In this document: positions 47,570-59,500 of the stretch, in pieces | Position numbering within the stretch: position 1 is the first letter of the stretch | Layout: each line of letters starts with the position of its first letter | Origin: Erythrophleum ivorense | Lineage: Eukaryota > Streptophyta > Magnoliopsida > Fabales > Fabaceae | Direction of reading: 5' to 3' | Assembly (NCBI GenBank): GCA_026724425.1 | Contig: JAIUCV010000001.1 | Location: 5,218,001-5,282,000 of the forward strand | Length of the DNA stretch: 64,000 nucleotides | Program-made: the position numbers and the translations under genes | The notes under the pieces: generated by a model | What the model saw: only the letters and a program-made list of their open reading frames with translations | Told to the model about the DNA's origin: nothing | Databases searched by the model: none

Positions 47570-50500
47570 ATGGCGACGGCGATAGCACCACCATGGTCGG
47601 CTCCCATCTCCGCGCTGCTTTCAGTGCGGGCCACCAGAACGGCGTCGTCGAGAAGCCAGCAGAACAAGAAGCGAGATGCGGGGAATTTCAGCCACTTTGC
47701 TCAGGTGCTTCGTAAGGACGTGGAGTTCATAAAGAAGGGAATTGGTAGAGGTGTTGAGTGGGCAAACGAGGCCTTCCGTATTCCGAAGGTTACGAAGAAA
47801 ATCGACGACCTTATATGGCTTCGCAACCTCGAGGACCCTCAGGCTCCCCCATTTTCTGCTCCTTTTTGGCCTCAGCATTGGTACCCAGGTTGACGCCAAG
47901 GCTCCTCTGCATGTACTTATAGTTATATAAGCCTAATTTGAAGTATCAGTGGGTTTTGTGAACTGGGCATTATCGTATACTTTTTTTACATGCAAGTGAA
48001 TTGTTACTGGTAATATGACTCTCTTAAATGAAATTTGAAAGTTTGAGTGATGGAGAGGATGTTACTTGATGGTCTTAACTCATGTTGTTTCTTCTATGCA
48101 TTGATTTGATTTTTCGTTGTCTTGCAGAACTATCTGGACTGGATTTGCTCATGGCTGATCTTAAAGCCTTGGAAGCTTATGCTGGTTACTTCTATTATTT
48201 GTCTAAGATTTGGTCTAAGCCACTTCCTGAAGTCTATGATCCACAGGATGTTGCTACCTATTTCAGCGGTAGGCCACATGTGCTGGCCCTTCGTCTTCTT
48301 GAGGTAGTTAAATTAACAAATTTGATAAATACCTATGATGATATTATGAATCTGCCTCCCCAGTATTAATCGTTAGGCCCTGTTTAGCCTGCCCATTTAA
48401 AGACTAATGTAATGCAATGGTTTAACAAAAATGGATAAAATCATGCATTATCATTAATTTTATATATTTGCAAGAGGATGAATTGTATGGTATATATGTG
48501 ATTGGCTGGGGACTATGACTCTCTCTTACTGATAGGGATTTTAGTTTTTTAGTCTAAGAAATAGTCATCGGGACAAGCTAAAGATGTGACCTTATGTGAT
48601 GATTTCATGATACAGGAATTGCCCTAATGTACTCTTGATAGTAGCTAAATATAGCTTGTGATTCAATATTTCTTTCTTTAGGTTTGAAATTGGTATCAAG
48701 ATGCTTTCTTGACTCTTCCGTGAAGTGCATTTTTATTAAGTTAGCATTTTTTTTTTGTTTTGGAAGATATTTTCCACCTTTGCCGCTGCTGTGATCAGAA
48801 TTCGAACTTCAGGAATTACAAAGTTTATGAAACCAAATTCACAAGAGGATATTGATGGTAAAACATCTCAATATAATTTTGGGATGGTGTTAAAAGAAAC
48901 AATGCTTAGCCTTGGCCCCACCTTTATTAAAGGTAAGAACTTTGAAGATTTAGTGTAAATTTTAAATGAAATTTTTTTTGTTTATTTTTTATTATGTCAT
49001 TATCATGGTTTCTGAGGTTCCTTCATTGCCTATAACTTTAAAAAAGTTCTGTTGGGCCTTTTAATTTCTTCTGCCGTTACAAGATTACCAATATCTTTGT
49101 TACATTCATTTGCTTGCTGATGCAGTTGGTCAGTCCCTTTCCACAAGGCCGGATATCATTGGTGTTGAGATGTCCAAGGTTAGGTCGAATAGTATGTGTC
49201 TGTCACTGTTTCTTCATTTTTGATTGTTTCCTTGTTGCAATAAACCTGCTAATTTAAGATTAATAATTTGGTATGGGCAGTGTGGCTGCATGTTAGATGA
49301 TAATAATTTACTGTTATATACTAAATCTTTTGGGCTATGTGGTGTGCTTTAAATCTGTACTTTAGCAGCAACATCCTAATATGCATGACAAGGGTTTTGC
49401 AGTTTTTGCTGGTGGTTTCCGTCTGTTTGTATGTTTACATGAATTTTGTAATAAATGTGCTACAAGCTATTGAACATCATCTGAACTTCAAAATTTTATG
49501 GACACCTTTTTTAAATTAGTTTATAATATCTTGCATACACAGTGGTTTTTTATTTCTATATATTCCAATTGAGTTCATCTTGCAGGCATTATCTGAGCTG
49601 CATGATCAAATCCCTCCTTTTCCCAGGACTGTTGCTATGAGGATTGTTGAGGAAGAATTAGGTTCCCCTGTGGAGTCATTCTTCAGCTACATTTCCGAGG
49701 AACCTATAGCTGCTGCATCATTTGGTCAGGTACCTCCTTACTATGTCATAGCAGTGCCAAGTTTGGCTAAATATAAGTAATGTTATGTGTGTGCATATAT
49801 TTAGAAGCATGATGCATCATTTGGTGAGGTGCCTCCTTACTATGTCATAGGAGTGCCATGTTTGATTAAATATAAGTAGTGTTATGTGTGTGTATATGTA
49901 GAAGCATGATGTGGTGGCTATTTTTTTATTTAAATATGTTTACATTTTCTAGGTTTACTTTGCCCGTACTACTGATGGAATTGATGTTGCTGTAAAAGTT
50001 CGGCGTCCAAATTTGCATCATGTGGTGGTGCGGGATATCTACATCCTTCGCCTTGGGGTTTGTATTGTTCTTTCTTACCTTCATATCTGTATTATTTTGT
50101 CCAGGATTAAATTCTTAAGTGACTGGGTATACCATTTCAGCTAGGGCTACTGCGAAAGTTTGCCAAGAGAAAGAGTGACCCTCGCTTGTATGCTGACGAG
50201 CTAGGGAAAGGTTTTGTAGGCGAATTAGATTACACTTTAGAGGCTGCAAATGCTTTAAAGTTTCAGGTAATGAATGGTATATCAATTGGAGTTTGATCAT
50301 ATTAACAACTACGCATACTGATGAGTTCAAGAAACAGATCTTTCAGAGCACTTACAAAATCTGTATTTTCTGATTACATTATTGTTTCTGGGTAAATAAA
50401 TTTGGAATATAGTTTCAGAACTTAGTAAGAATCTAGGATAAAGCTGTGAAGGTCAAGCATGTAGACCCTGCTGAGATATTTTGCATTGGAATGCTCTGTG

Positions 50501-53500
50501 TACTATTGACTAATTTAGAGTGGCATTGAAAACTCTAACCTTGGTCAACAGTCAACTGTAGCTTCTGGATAATTTTGTATATTTGTTCCTTGAATGCAAT
50601 TTTGCCAAATAGAAATGTGGAGATCAGTATCAGCTGGCCAGTCCTTTATTCAAGGTTCAAGCCTAAAGGGTTTTTGTTTGAAGGGGTGTGCAAATAACAT
50701 TAATTCCTGGCCCACAGTAAACAGTTAAAGCTTTGAGGTTGAATTGGCTCTAATGAACCTTCGTGGTATAGAATTTTTTCTTTCTATTGACTTGTTATTT
50801 CTACAACCAGGAAGTTCACTCTCCCTTTGCTTTTATGCGTGTGCCAAAAGTATTTAAACATTTAAGTCGAAAGAGGGTTCTCACTATGGAGTGGATGGTT
50901 GGTGAAAGTCCAACAGATTTGCTCTCTGTAACTACTGGAAAGTCCGTTGGAAATGTCTCTGTATATTCAGAAAGGCAGAAAGTTGATGCAAAGAGGCGTC
51001 TTCTTGACCTGGTATGTAAAAGAAATGCAGTAATAACAATTTCTGTCTTTACATTGTGTAAAACTCTTATAGATCCTGAATGCTTGATTTTGTTAATGAT
51101 CATTGGTTTATGTTTGTTAAAGAGAGTAATTATTGAGTTAGAAGTCTTATCTTTTTTATCTTATTATTTGATATGAGTTAGGAGTTATTTTACTTCTAGG
51201 AGTTAGTTTCATTGTCATACTCTATTATATTCGATAGTATTATAAATAAAGGAGGGCACAAGGGTTGAAGATTTGAAGTAAATTTCTTGGTTCAGTCCCT
51301 AAGTTTTGCATCATGTGGGTTAGAAGTAATTGTAAATAGTAAGCTAAGCTGTATATTCTTTACTTCCACATTGTTTACTTATTTGTTGTATAGTTGTTTT
51401 CCTTATTATAAATATAATACAGTGTGATCCTACCTTTTCACCCTGTCCATATTCTCTCTCTTTCTCTTAAGTCTCTTCAATGTGAATTTTTTACATGGTA
51501 TTAGATCCATGAGAAACCCTAACCTTAAATCTAAAGAATCCCTATATCAGCCAGGAGCATCACCTGTGTGATTTTGGACCACCATAGAAAGGCCCAAAAT
51601 TGATTTGTTCTTCTTGTTTGTCTTCCTTCCTGACAATTCCAGCTTCCTTTTTGTCCATTATATGTTAGTTTCCTTTGGTAATGGAGTTCAAAAACACTGG
51701 GTTAGTTTCCTTTGGTAATGGAGTTCAAAAACACTGGGTCAATGTTTGTTCCCCCCGCAAATCACAAACTGAAAGCTAAGTGCCATAATTACACTCTGTG
51801 GTCTGGAGCTGTTACCGTATACCTCACTGATCAAGGTAGAATGGATCTCCTTATGGAGTTTCCCTCCTGAAGATCCAAAGAAATGTGATTTATGGGTCAA
51901 AGAGGATAGCCAAATAATGCCCCTCTTATGAAAATCTATGGAAACTTAAGTGGCAGATTTGTGCTTCCATTTTGAATCCTATGAGGATATCTGGGATAAC
52001 TTGAAATTATTATGTATCATTGGTCTTATTAGGATGTTTGATGTGTTTTTGGAGCTTTTTGAAACTCAGTGTGATAATTTGGAAACTGAATATTTTTGCT
52101 ATTCTCCAAAGATTGCTTGAGGAAATGAATTCTGTTCAGCCTATTACTTACAAAGTTGAAGATATACAGAAACAAAGGGAGCAATTAGTGACACTGATGG
52201 AGATTTAAGCAAAGATGGGGAACTCATCCTTAAAAATTGACTTGTAAGGGGGAAGAACCATGTCACTTAAGTACCATAAGATTTACTTTTGACTATCCAA
52301 TGTGGGACTCCATAATAGTACTGCCTTTGAATAGTCGACATCCTCAATGGTTGCATTCTATGATGCTTACTCTGGCCACTAGGTTGCACCTTTCGCAAGT
52401 AGCCCTTTTTGGGGAGGTAGATCCAACCTTATACTAGCTGATGGAGATCTAAGCAAACATGGAGAACCTTCCTTTAAAAAACCGGCTTGTAAGGGGAAGA
52501 ACCATGCCAATTAAGTACCACAAGAATTACTTGCTTCATAAGACACTAAGGTATCTTGCTAGTCTTAAACTGGAACTTGAACCTGTGAGATCTAATATTC
52601 TTGCAGGAGCAAAACTTCCAATATTTGTAGAAGTATAGTATATTCCCTGGTTTGACACGCTACCACCAAAGATAAAAGTAGGTGGACCCTTAAAAATGCG
52701 AATTCTGCCCCTGCTAGCCAATTCTCAGCTACCCAATTTTCAAGAAATAATATTATCAGCATTGAAAGAGGAGGGAAAAGAGGATGTGGTGGCTGTGGAA
52801 GAGGTCCTCCTCATAAGTGCAACTTTTGCGGACGAATATGTTACATTTGTGAGCAATGTTAGTAATTGAATGGTAGATCACCTCGCACAACAAATGCAAA
52901 TATTGTGTCTTCGCACATAAAATTTTCAGATCCATCTAACAATGGCAAACAAGAAACTATCACAATTTCTAAGGAGGAATATTCGAAGCTTCTTCAATCT
53001 CATATATCTCAACTGGCGTCTATTCCTAAAACATTTGCACAAGTAGGTAATTCCATTAATTGTTTATCTTCTGGCATCAATTCTTCCAAATCTTAGGTCC
53101 TAGATTCTGGAGCCATTAATCATATGTCAGGTACATCTAGTTTATTCTCTCATATTCAATCTTTCCAATCCCCTAGATATGTGATATTAGGAAATGAATC
53201 TAGCTCTACTATTCATGGCATTGGAACACTACAACCTACTCCATCTATTTCTTTGTCCTCAACTTTTCATATTCCTTAATTTCCTTTTAATCTTATGCTA
53301 TTAGCAAGCTAACCAAACATCTCACATGTTCTATTCTCTTTCTTTCTAACTTTATGATTATACAGGAAAAGAAGATGATTGGCAAAGGTTTTGTGTCTGG
53401 TGGCCTTTATTACTTTGATTTGCTTCCTGCTTTGTTCCTTGTTTAATTTCAGCTACACCTTTGCAAATTCACGAACATCTTGGTCACCTATCACTCTTGA

Positions 53501-56500
53501 AGTTAAAACAAATTGTCCAAAGTCTGATTCAATTGTTCGATTTAGATTGTGAGTCTTGTTAGCTAGTAAAGCATTTGAGTTCCTTTTCCTTCTTGAGTCA
53601 ATAAACATGCTGCTAGTCCATTTCAGTTAGTCCATTCAAATGTTTGGGGTCCTAGTTCTGCCATATAAAGATTAAGGTTTCGTTATTTTGTTGCTTTTGT
53701 GGATGATCATTTAAGATATGTCCCAAATTACATGGCTTTTTTTTTTTCCTTTTCTGTTTTAAAAATATACGCTTAATCCCTCTTGAAATTAAAATATGAC
53801 CAAAATATCTTCAAAAATATTATTGATTTCTTTTATTAAAAATTTTTTTCTAAACTTTTAATCTAATATTATTTATTTTGTATTCAAAACCATAAATTTA
53901 ATTTATTCTAAAATTTTATTAAATTTTTTGGCAATGCTTGTGTTTATTATAATATATTTAACACAAACGTTATTTTTGAAAATAACTTATTGTCTATAAA
54001 TTATTCAAATTTAAATAATTATTTTGTAAATATATTCTTTGTTTTTAATAATTTTTTAACCAAATAATTTTACAATTTTCTAAATTTTAAAAATTGACTA
54101 TTTTGTATTGGTTAAATATATATTTAATACTTATTATATTATATAAATAATAGATATAGGGGTATTTTGGTCAAAATAAATGTAATTGTAATTTATCTTT
54201 TGTCATAAGACAAGTAAGTGTAGTGCATTTTTTAGTTTTTAGGGGAGATGAGTGTATATTTTCAAAATAGAAGGGGGTAGGGCATGTAATTTAAACATCT
54301 TTTAGGGAAGGGAGAAGCAATTTACCCTTTAATAAAAGAATGATCTAACTTACTTTCAATGCTTCGTAATTTTTGCATTGAAACTCAAGCTCAATTCAAT
54401 ATGCTTGTTCATATTCTTTAAAGTGACAATGCAAAAGAATATTTTCTTACAAAATTTACTGAATATATTTCTAGCCTTGGAATGGTTCATCAATCATCCT
54501 ATTTGCACTCCATCAAATGGAGTTGTTGAAAGAAAGAATTGGTATTTGTTAGAAGTTATTTGTGCCTTGATGTTTTAAATGAATGTGCCCAAAATTTTTG
54601 GGAGTGATGCAGTTCTTATTGCTTGTTTTTTAATCAACAGACTTCCATCTTCAGTTCTTAATGGTGAAATTGGACATTCTATTCTTTTTCCCAAAGAGCC
54701 TTTACTTGTTTTACCTCCTAGAATATTTGGATCTGTGACTTTTGTACATCAACTACACTCTAACCTAGATAAGTTAGATCCAAAAAGTTTCTAATATATA
54801 CTTGACATCAAAAAGGGTAAAGACATTATAGTCCTACACCCCATTGTTTCTTTGTATGTGCTGATGTTACGTATCTTGGGTCTACACCTTATTACTCCAT
54901 GACTTCCATACCCCAGGAAATTAATCAATGTCTCCCTCTTCCATGTCCTATTACACCTTCTAATGGAATTACATCTAAGGATATTTAGCCAAACCCCACT
55001 AGTTGTTTGTCTCATTCAAATTTGCTAGTTTTTACTCAGGGACCACGTATAGTAATAGATTATGGTGCTGCCCAACCAAGTGCTCCGTTACTCCAACCAA
55101 TCTCTTTGTCCTTCAAATTCAAGTAATGATCTTCCCATAGCCCTTGGTAAAGGTACTCATTCATGCATCGCCCATCCTATTTCTCAATATGTTTCCTATG
55201 ATCATTTGTCACTCTTCTATTATTCTTTTGTTGCTTTTGTTTCTGTTGTCTTTATCCCTAAGACTGTATCAAATGCCCGTAGTCAGTTGATTACATAAAA
55301 AAACCAGGGTGACTAACCTAGTTGGCACATAGCAATGGAGGAAGAGATGCATGCCTTAAGAGACAATAAGACCTGGGAACTTGTGTCTATTCCTCTTGAG
55401 AAATCATTTGTGGGATGTAGATGGGAGTACACTATTAAAGTGCATCCAAATGATTCAATTGACAATTGACAAACTTAAAGCACTCTTGTTGGCAAAAGGC
55501 TGTGCTGAGGTCTATGGGTTGGATTATTCTGAAACCCTTTTCACTTCTAGCCCAGATAACCTTAGTCTGTCTTTGAATATCTCTGGGTGAAACCTTCAAT
55601 TGGCCTTTATATCAATTAGATGTTAAGAATGCTTTCCTCCATGAAGATCTTCAACAAGAGGTTTACATGGAGCAAACATCGAGGTTTGTTACTGAGTGGG
55701 AGACTAAACTAGTATCCCATTTAAGGAAGTTATTATATGGTTTGAAACAGTCACCTCGGGTATGGTTTAGTAAATTCAGTGAGGTAGTTACATCCTTTGG
55801 GCTTCAAAGGTGTGGAGTGGTTCACTTTGTATTTCATTGACATACTCCTCTAGGGAAAATTTTATTGATTGTTTATGTTGATGATATAGTGATTGTAGGA
55901 CATGACAACCAAGGAATTATATATTTAAAATTGTTTCTTCACAATAATTTTCAACCAAAGATTTGGGATTTTTGAAGTGCTTTCTTGGCATTGAGGTGGC
56001 TAGGTCTTAGTCTAGCATTTGTTTGTCACAAATAAAGTATGTACTTGATTTGTTGGAAGAGATATGGTTAATGGAGCCAAACCTGTTGATACTCTTGTGA
56101 ACCAAACACTAAATTAATGGTAGACCAAGGTGATTTGTTATTAGAACCAAGTACAAAAGGTTAGTTGACAAACTAAATTATCTCACCATGACTCAGCCTG
56201 ATATTTCTTTTATAGCTATCATTGTCAACCAAAACTTAGATTCTCCAAGAACAAGTCATTGGAATGCAGTTTTGCAAATTTTGAAGTATCTTAAGGGAGC
56301 ACCTAGGCATGGTTTGTTATATAGCAATTATGGCCATTCCCTAATTCAAGGGTTTATAGATGCTAATTGGGTTAGGTCTCCAGTAGATCGAATAGCTACT
56401 ATTAGTTATTGTGCTTTTGTTGGAGGAAATTTGGTGTCTTGGAAGAGTAAGAAATAGACAGTGATGGCTCGCTCTAGCGCAGGATCTAAGTATATGAGTA

Positions 56501-59500
56501 TGGCACAAACTACTTGTGAGTTGATTTGGCTGAAGAATATATTGTAAGAACTTGGTTTCCTGCACCCACAGCCTTTAGAGTTAATGTGCAATAACTAAGC
56601 AACAGCTCATACTGCTTTGGATCCAGTGTTCCATGAACTAATGAAGCATATAGAGGTTGATTGTCACTTTGTTAGAGAGAAACATCCGTAGAACTTGATC
56701 AAGACAGTGTATACCAAGTCTGAATGTCAGCTAGCTGATTTATTTACACAATCTATTAGGGGTCTTCAGATCAAATATATTTGTAACAAACTTGGAGCAT
56801 ATGATGTAGTATCATATCATATGCTCCAACTTGAGGAGGAGTGTTAAAGAGATTTATTATTGAGTTAGAAGTTCTATCTTATTTATCTTATTATTTTGGT
56901 TGAGTTACGAGTTATTTTTTTTCCAAGGAGTTAGTTTCATTGTCAAACTCTATTATTTTCAATTGTATAAATAAAGGAGAGCACAAGGGTTGAAGTAGAG
57001 TTCTCCCTTCAGTCCCTAAGTTTTACATCATGTGAATATTTTACAGACATCAATTGAACTTAACAGAGGATAATGAATTACTTATTCATTTGAATCAAGG
57101 GAAAGGTATAAGTGAGTAGAAAGGGAACCCTTGACGTTGTGATCCTAGAGAGTGTCAATAACAAAACAAAGATGGGCTCTGGACTGAGATAGTGAAGATA
57201 AGCTTTATTAATATTCTCTAAGATTGTAGTAGTACTTGAATCCCATGTTACTCAATTGAATTGTTTGTCAACTACGAATTACTGATTATACAGAAAACTT
57301 GGCCCTGTTTTGGTGTCTGAGTTCTTCACTATGATGACAGAGCAATTTTTTTTTTTGGGTGGATATTTACTTATATTACACATCAATTCCTTCAGGTCAA
57401 CAAAGGTGTTGAGGCAACATTAGTGCAACTCCTTGAAACAGGCTTATTGCATGCTGATCCACATCCTGGTAACTTGCGTTACACATCCTCAGGACAAATA
57501 GGGTATTTTCCCCCTCCCTTCTTAATCAAAATAAATTCTGGTTTTACTTCAAAAATTTTAACTATTTGTTATTTTGTTCTTCCATTTATTTTTTGTGATA
57601 GGTTTCTGGATTTTGGTTTGCTTTGTCAAATGGAAAAAAAGCATCAGCTTGCTATGCTTGCTTCCATAGTTCATATTGTCAATGGTGACTGGGCATCCCT
57701 AGTTCGTGCTCTGACTGATATGGATGTTGTGAGGCCAGGGACAAATATCCGACTTGTGACCCTGGTATAATATCTAAGTCTCAGGATTTGGTCATCATAC
57801 CATTGCATATTTTTAATTTCGAAACTCATTTTCTTAGAACTAACTTTTCAGATCTATTATAAATTTTCAGGAATTGGAACAGGCCCTGGGAGAAGTGGAG
57901 TTTAAAAATGGGATGCCTGATGTGAAGTTCAGCAGGGTGAGATCATGCTTAACAAGAAGATAGTGAATGCACTTGTGTCTTTCAAATGACATTGTGAACT
58001 GCCGTCTGAGGGTGTGGGGAGTTTTAGTAGAGGCAGTCTCATAAAGTTTCTGATAGGAAGAAGTGCTCACTCTATGAAGTTAGAAGAATGTGCAATGTAG
58101 GTCTAACAAATTAGTAAATAACGACAAGCTTCCACTCTGTAGGTTTTTAAACATTAGAATTTGTTGATCCAATCTCAAAGTAATTAAATAATAACCTTGT
58201 GATAGATAATCTGATTGCCTGATTTTTTTTTTGTCTCTTTTGTTGAGAGTTCTATACTGTTTTTTTAAAAATACAATCAAGCTACTTTTGATGAAAGGTG
58301 TTTGTAATTTTTTGTTTCAGTCAGTTATGTTTGATGAATTATAATAACTATAGATTGGTTGCTTTTTGACAAGTTCATGCATAGTTTGATGAATCTTGGA
58401 TTAGAAATATGACATAATAATAGAAAAGGAGTAATTTGAAATAGACTCTCAAAAAATTTGGTGTAAGTATGGGCATCTTATTTTGTTTTGTTACAACCTG
58501 ATTCAATGAAACAAGGCTCCAAAAGATACCATTTGTTTATCAATAGAAAATGGCTTTGCAGTTACTTCTTTGAAATTGTACGAATCAAATCTATCATTTG
58601 TCACATGCCATTGTTAATATTGGTGCTCAATATTATTTGATGATAATAAACTAGTGTTAGAGCTTCCTACTGCATATTTATTCAATAGCTATATTAACAA
58701 TCCATATTTAAGCAAATTAACTTTGGCCATCTAGTTGAGTATTTGATAAGGTTTCCTCTCCAGTTACTGATGACTTCCATAAATTTTCCTCAAGGTTCTG
58801 GGAAAGATCTGGTCTGTAGCGCTCAAGTATCATTTCCGTATGCCACCATACTATACACTTGTCTTACGTTCCCTAGGTTCCTTGGAAGGTAAACTGTGAA
58901 TACCATATATATAAGACTATATAGTTGTTCGTTTGTTATCACATGGATGCTTATAAGGAGTTCTTTGCATGATGTATGTATCAACATCTAGTAACCTAAA
59001 ATGTTTGTATTGAATTATCAATATTCTTGTTTCATTGTCCTTTTGTCAAACTTAAATTTTGCTTTTGAACACTTCAGGTTTGGCTATAGCTGCAGACACA
59101 AACTTTAAGACCTTTGAAGCTGCATACCCTTATGTTGTTCGGAAACTTCTCACAGAAAACTCAGTAGCAACAAGGAAAATATTGCATTCGGTATAAGAAG
59201 TCCCATAAACGTGCATTCTGTTCCAATAATCTGCTGAACTGTAACATGTTGTTATGCGTTTGCAGTTTTTTGCTCATTTATAGTCTAGAGAATAAACCCT
59301 GAGCCTTTTCTCTGAATAAAATTGAGAATTAAAAGTTTAATGTTTTTCTTTAATATGTGAATGTTGGTTCAACCATACCTTTGTATGAATTGGGTAAATT
59401 TTCTGTCTTGATATGTCTCAGAAATTCATAATACCAACCATTGGAGTTTGCAGACTATGCCTAATTTAAAATTTTTATTAGACCGCATTTCAGAGGTTCT

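Larger units (their letters stand above)
51115..57045 (+). mobile_element. Ty1/copia LTR retrotransposon inside intron 8 of the ABC1-kinase gene, decayed
   Basis: LTRs starting TGTTAAAGAG lie at 51115-51495 and 56842-57045. Just inside the 5' LTR, TGGTATTAGATCC (51496-51508) resembles the tRNA-Met primer site. A purine tract (TGAGGAGGAG, 56832-56841) precedes the 3' LTR. The internal order gag, protease, integrase, reverse transcriptase, RNase H is that of Ty1/copia. It lies in the same orientation as the host gene. No target duplication could be recognised. Many stops and internal insertions show it is old. Confidence 0.9.
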
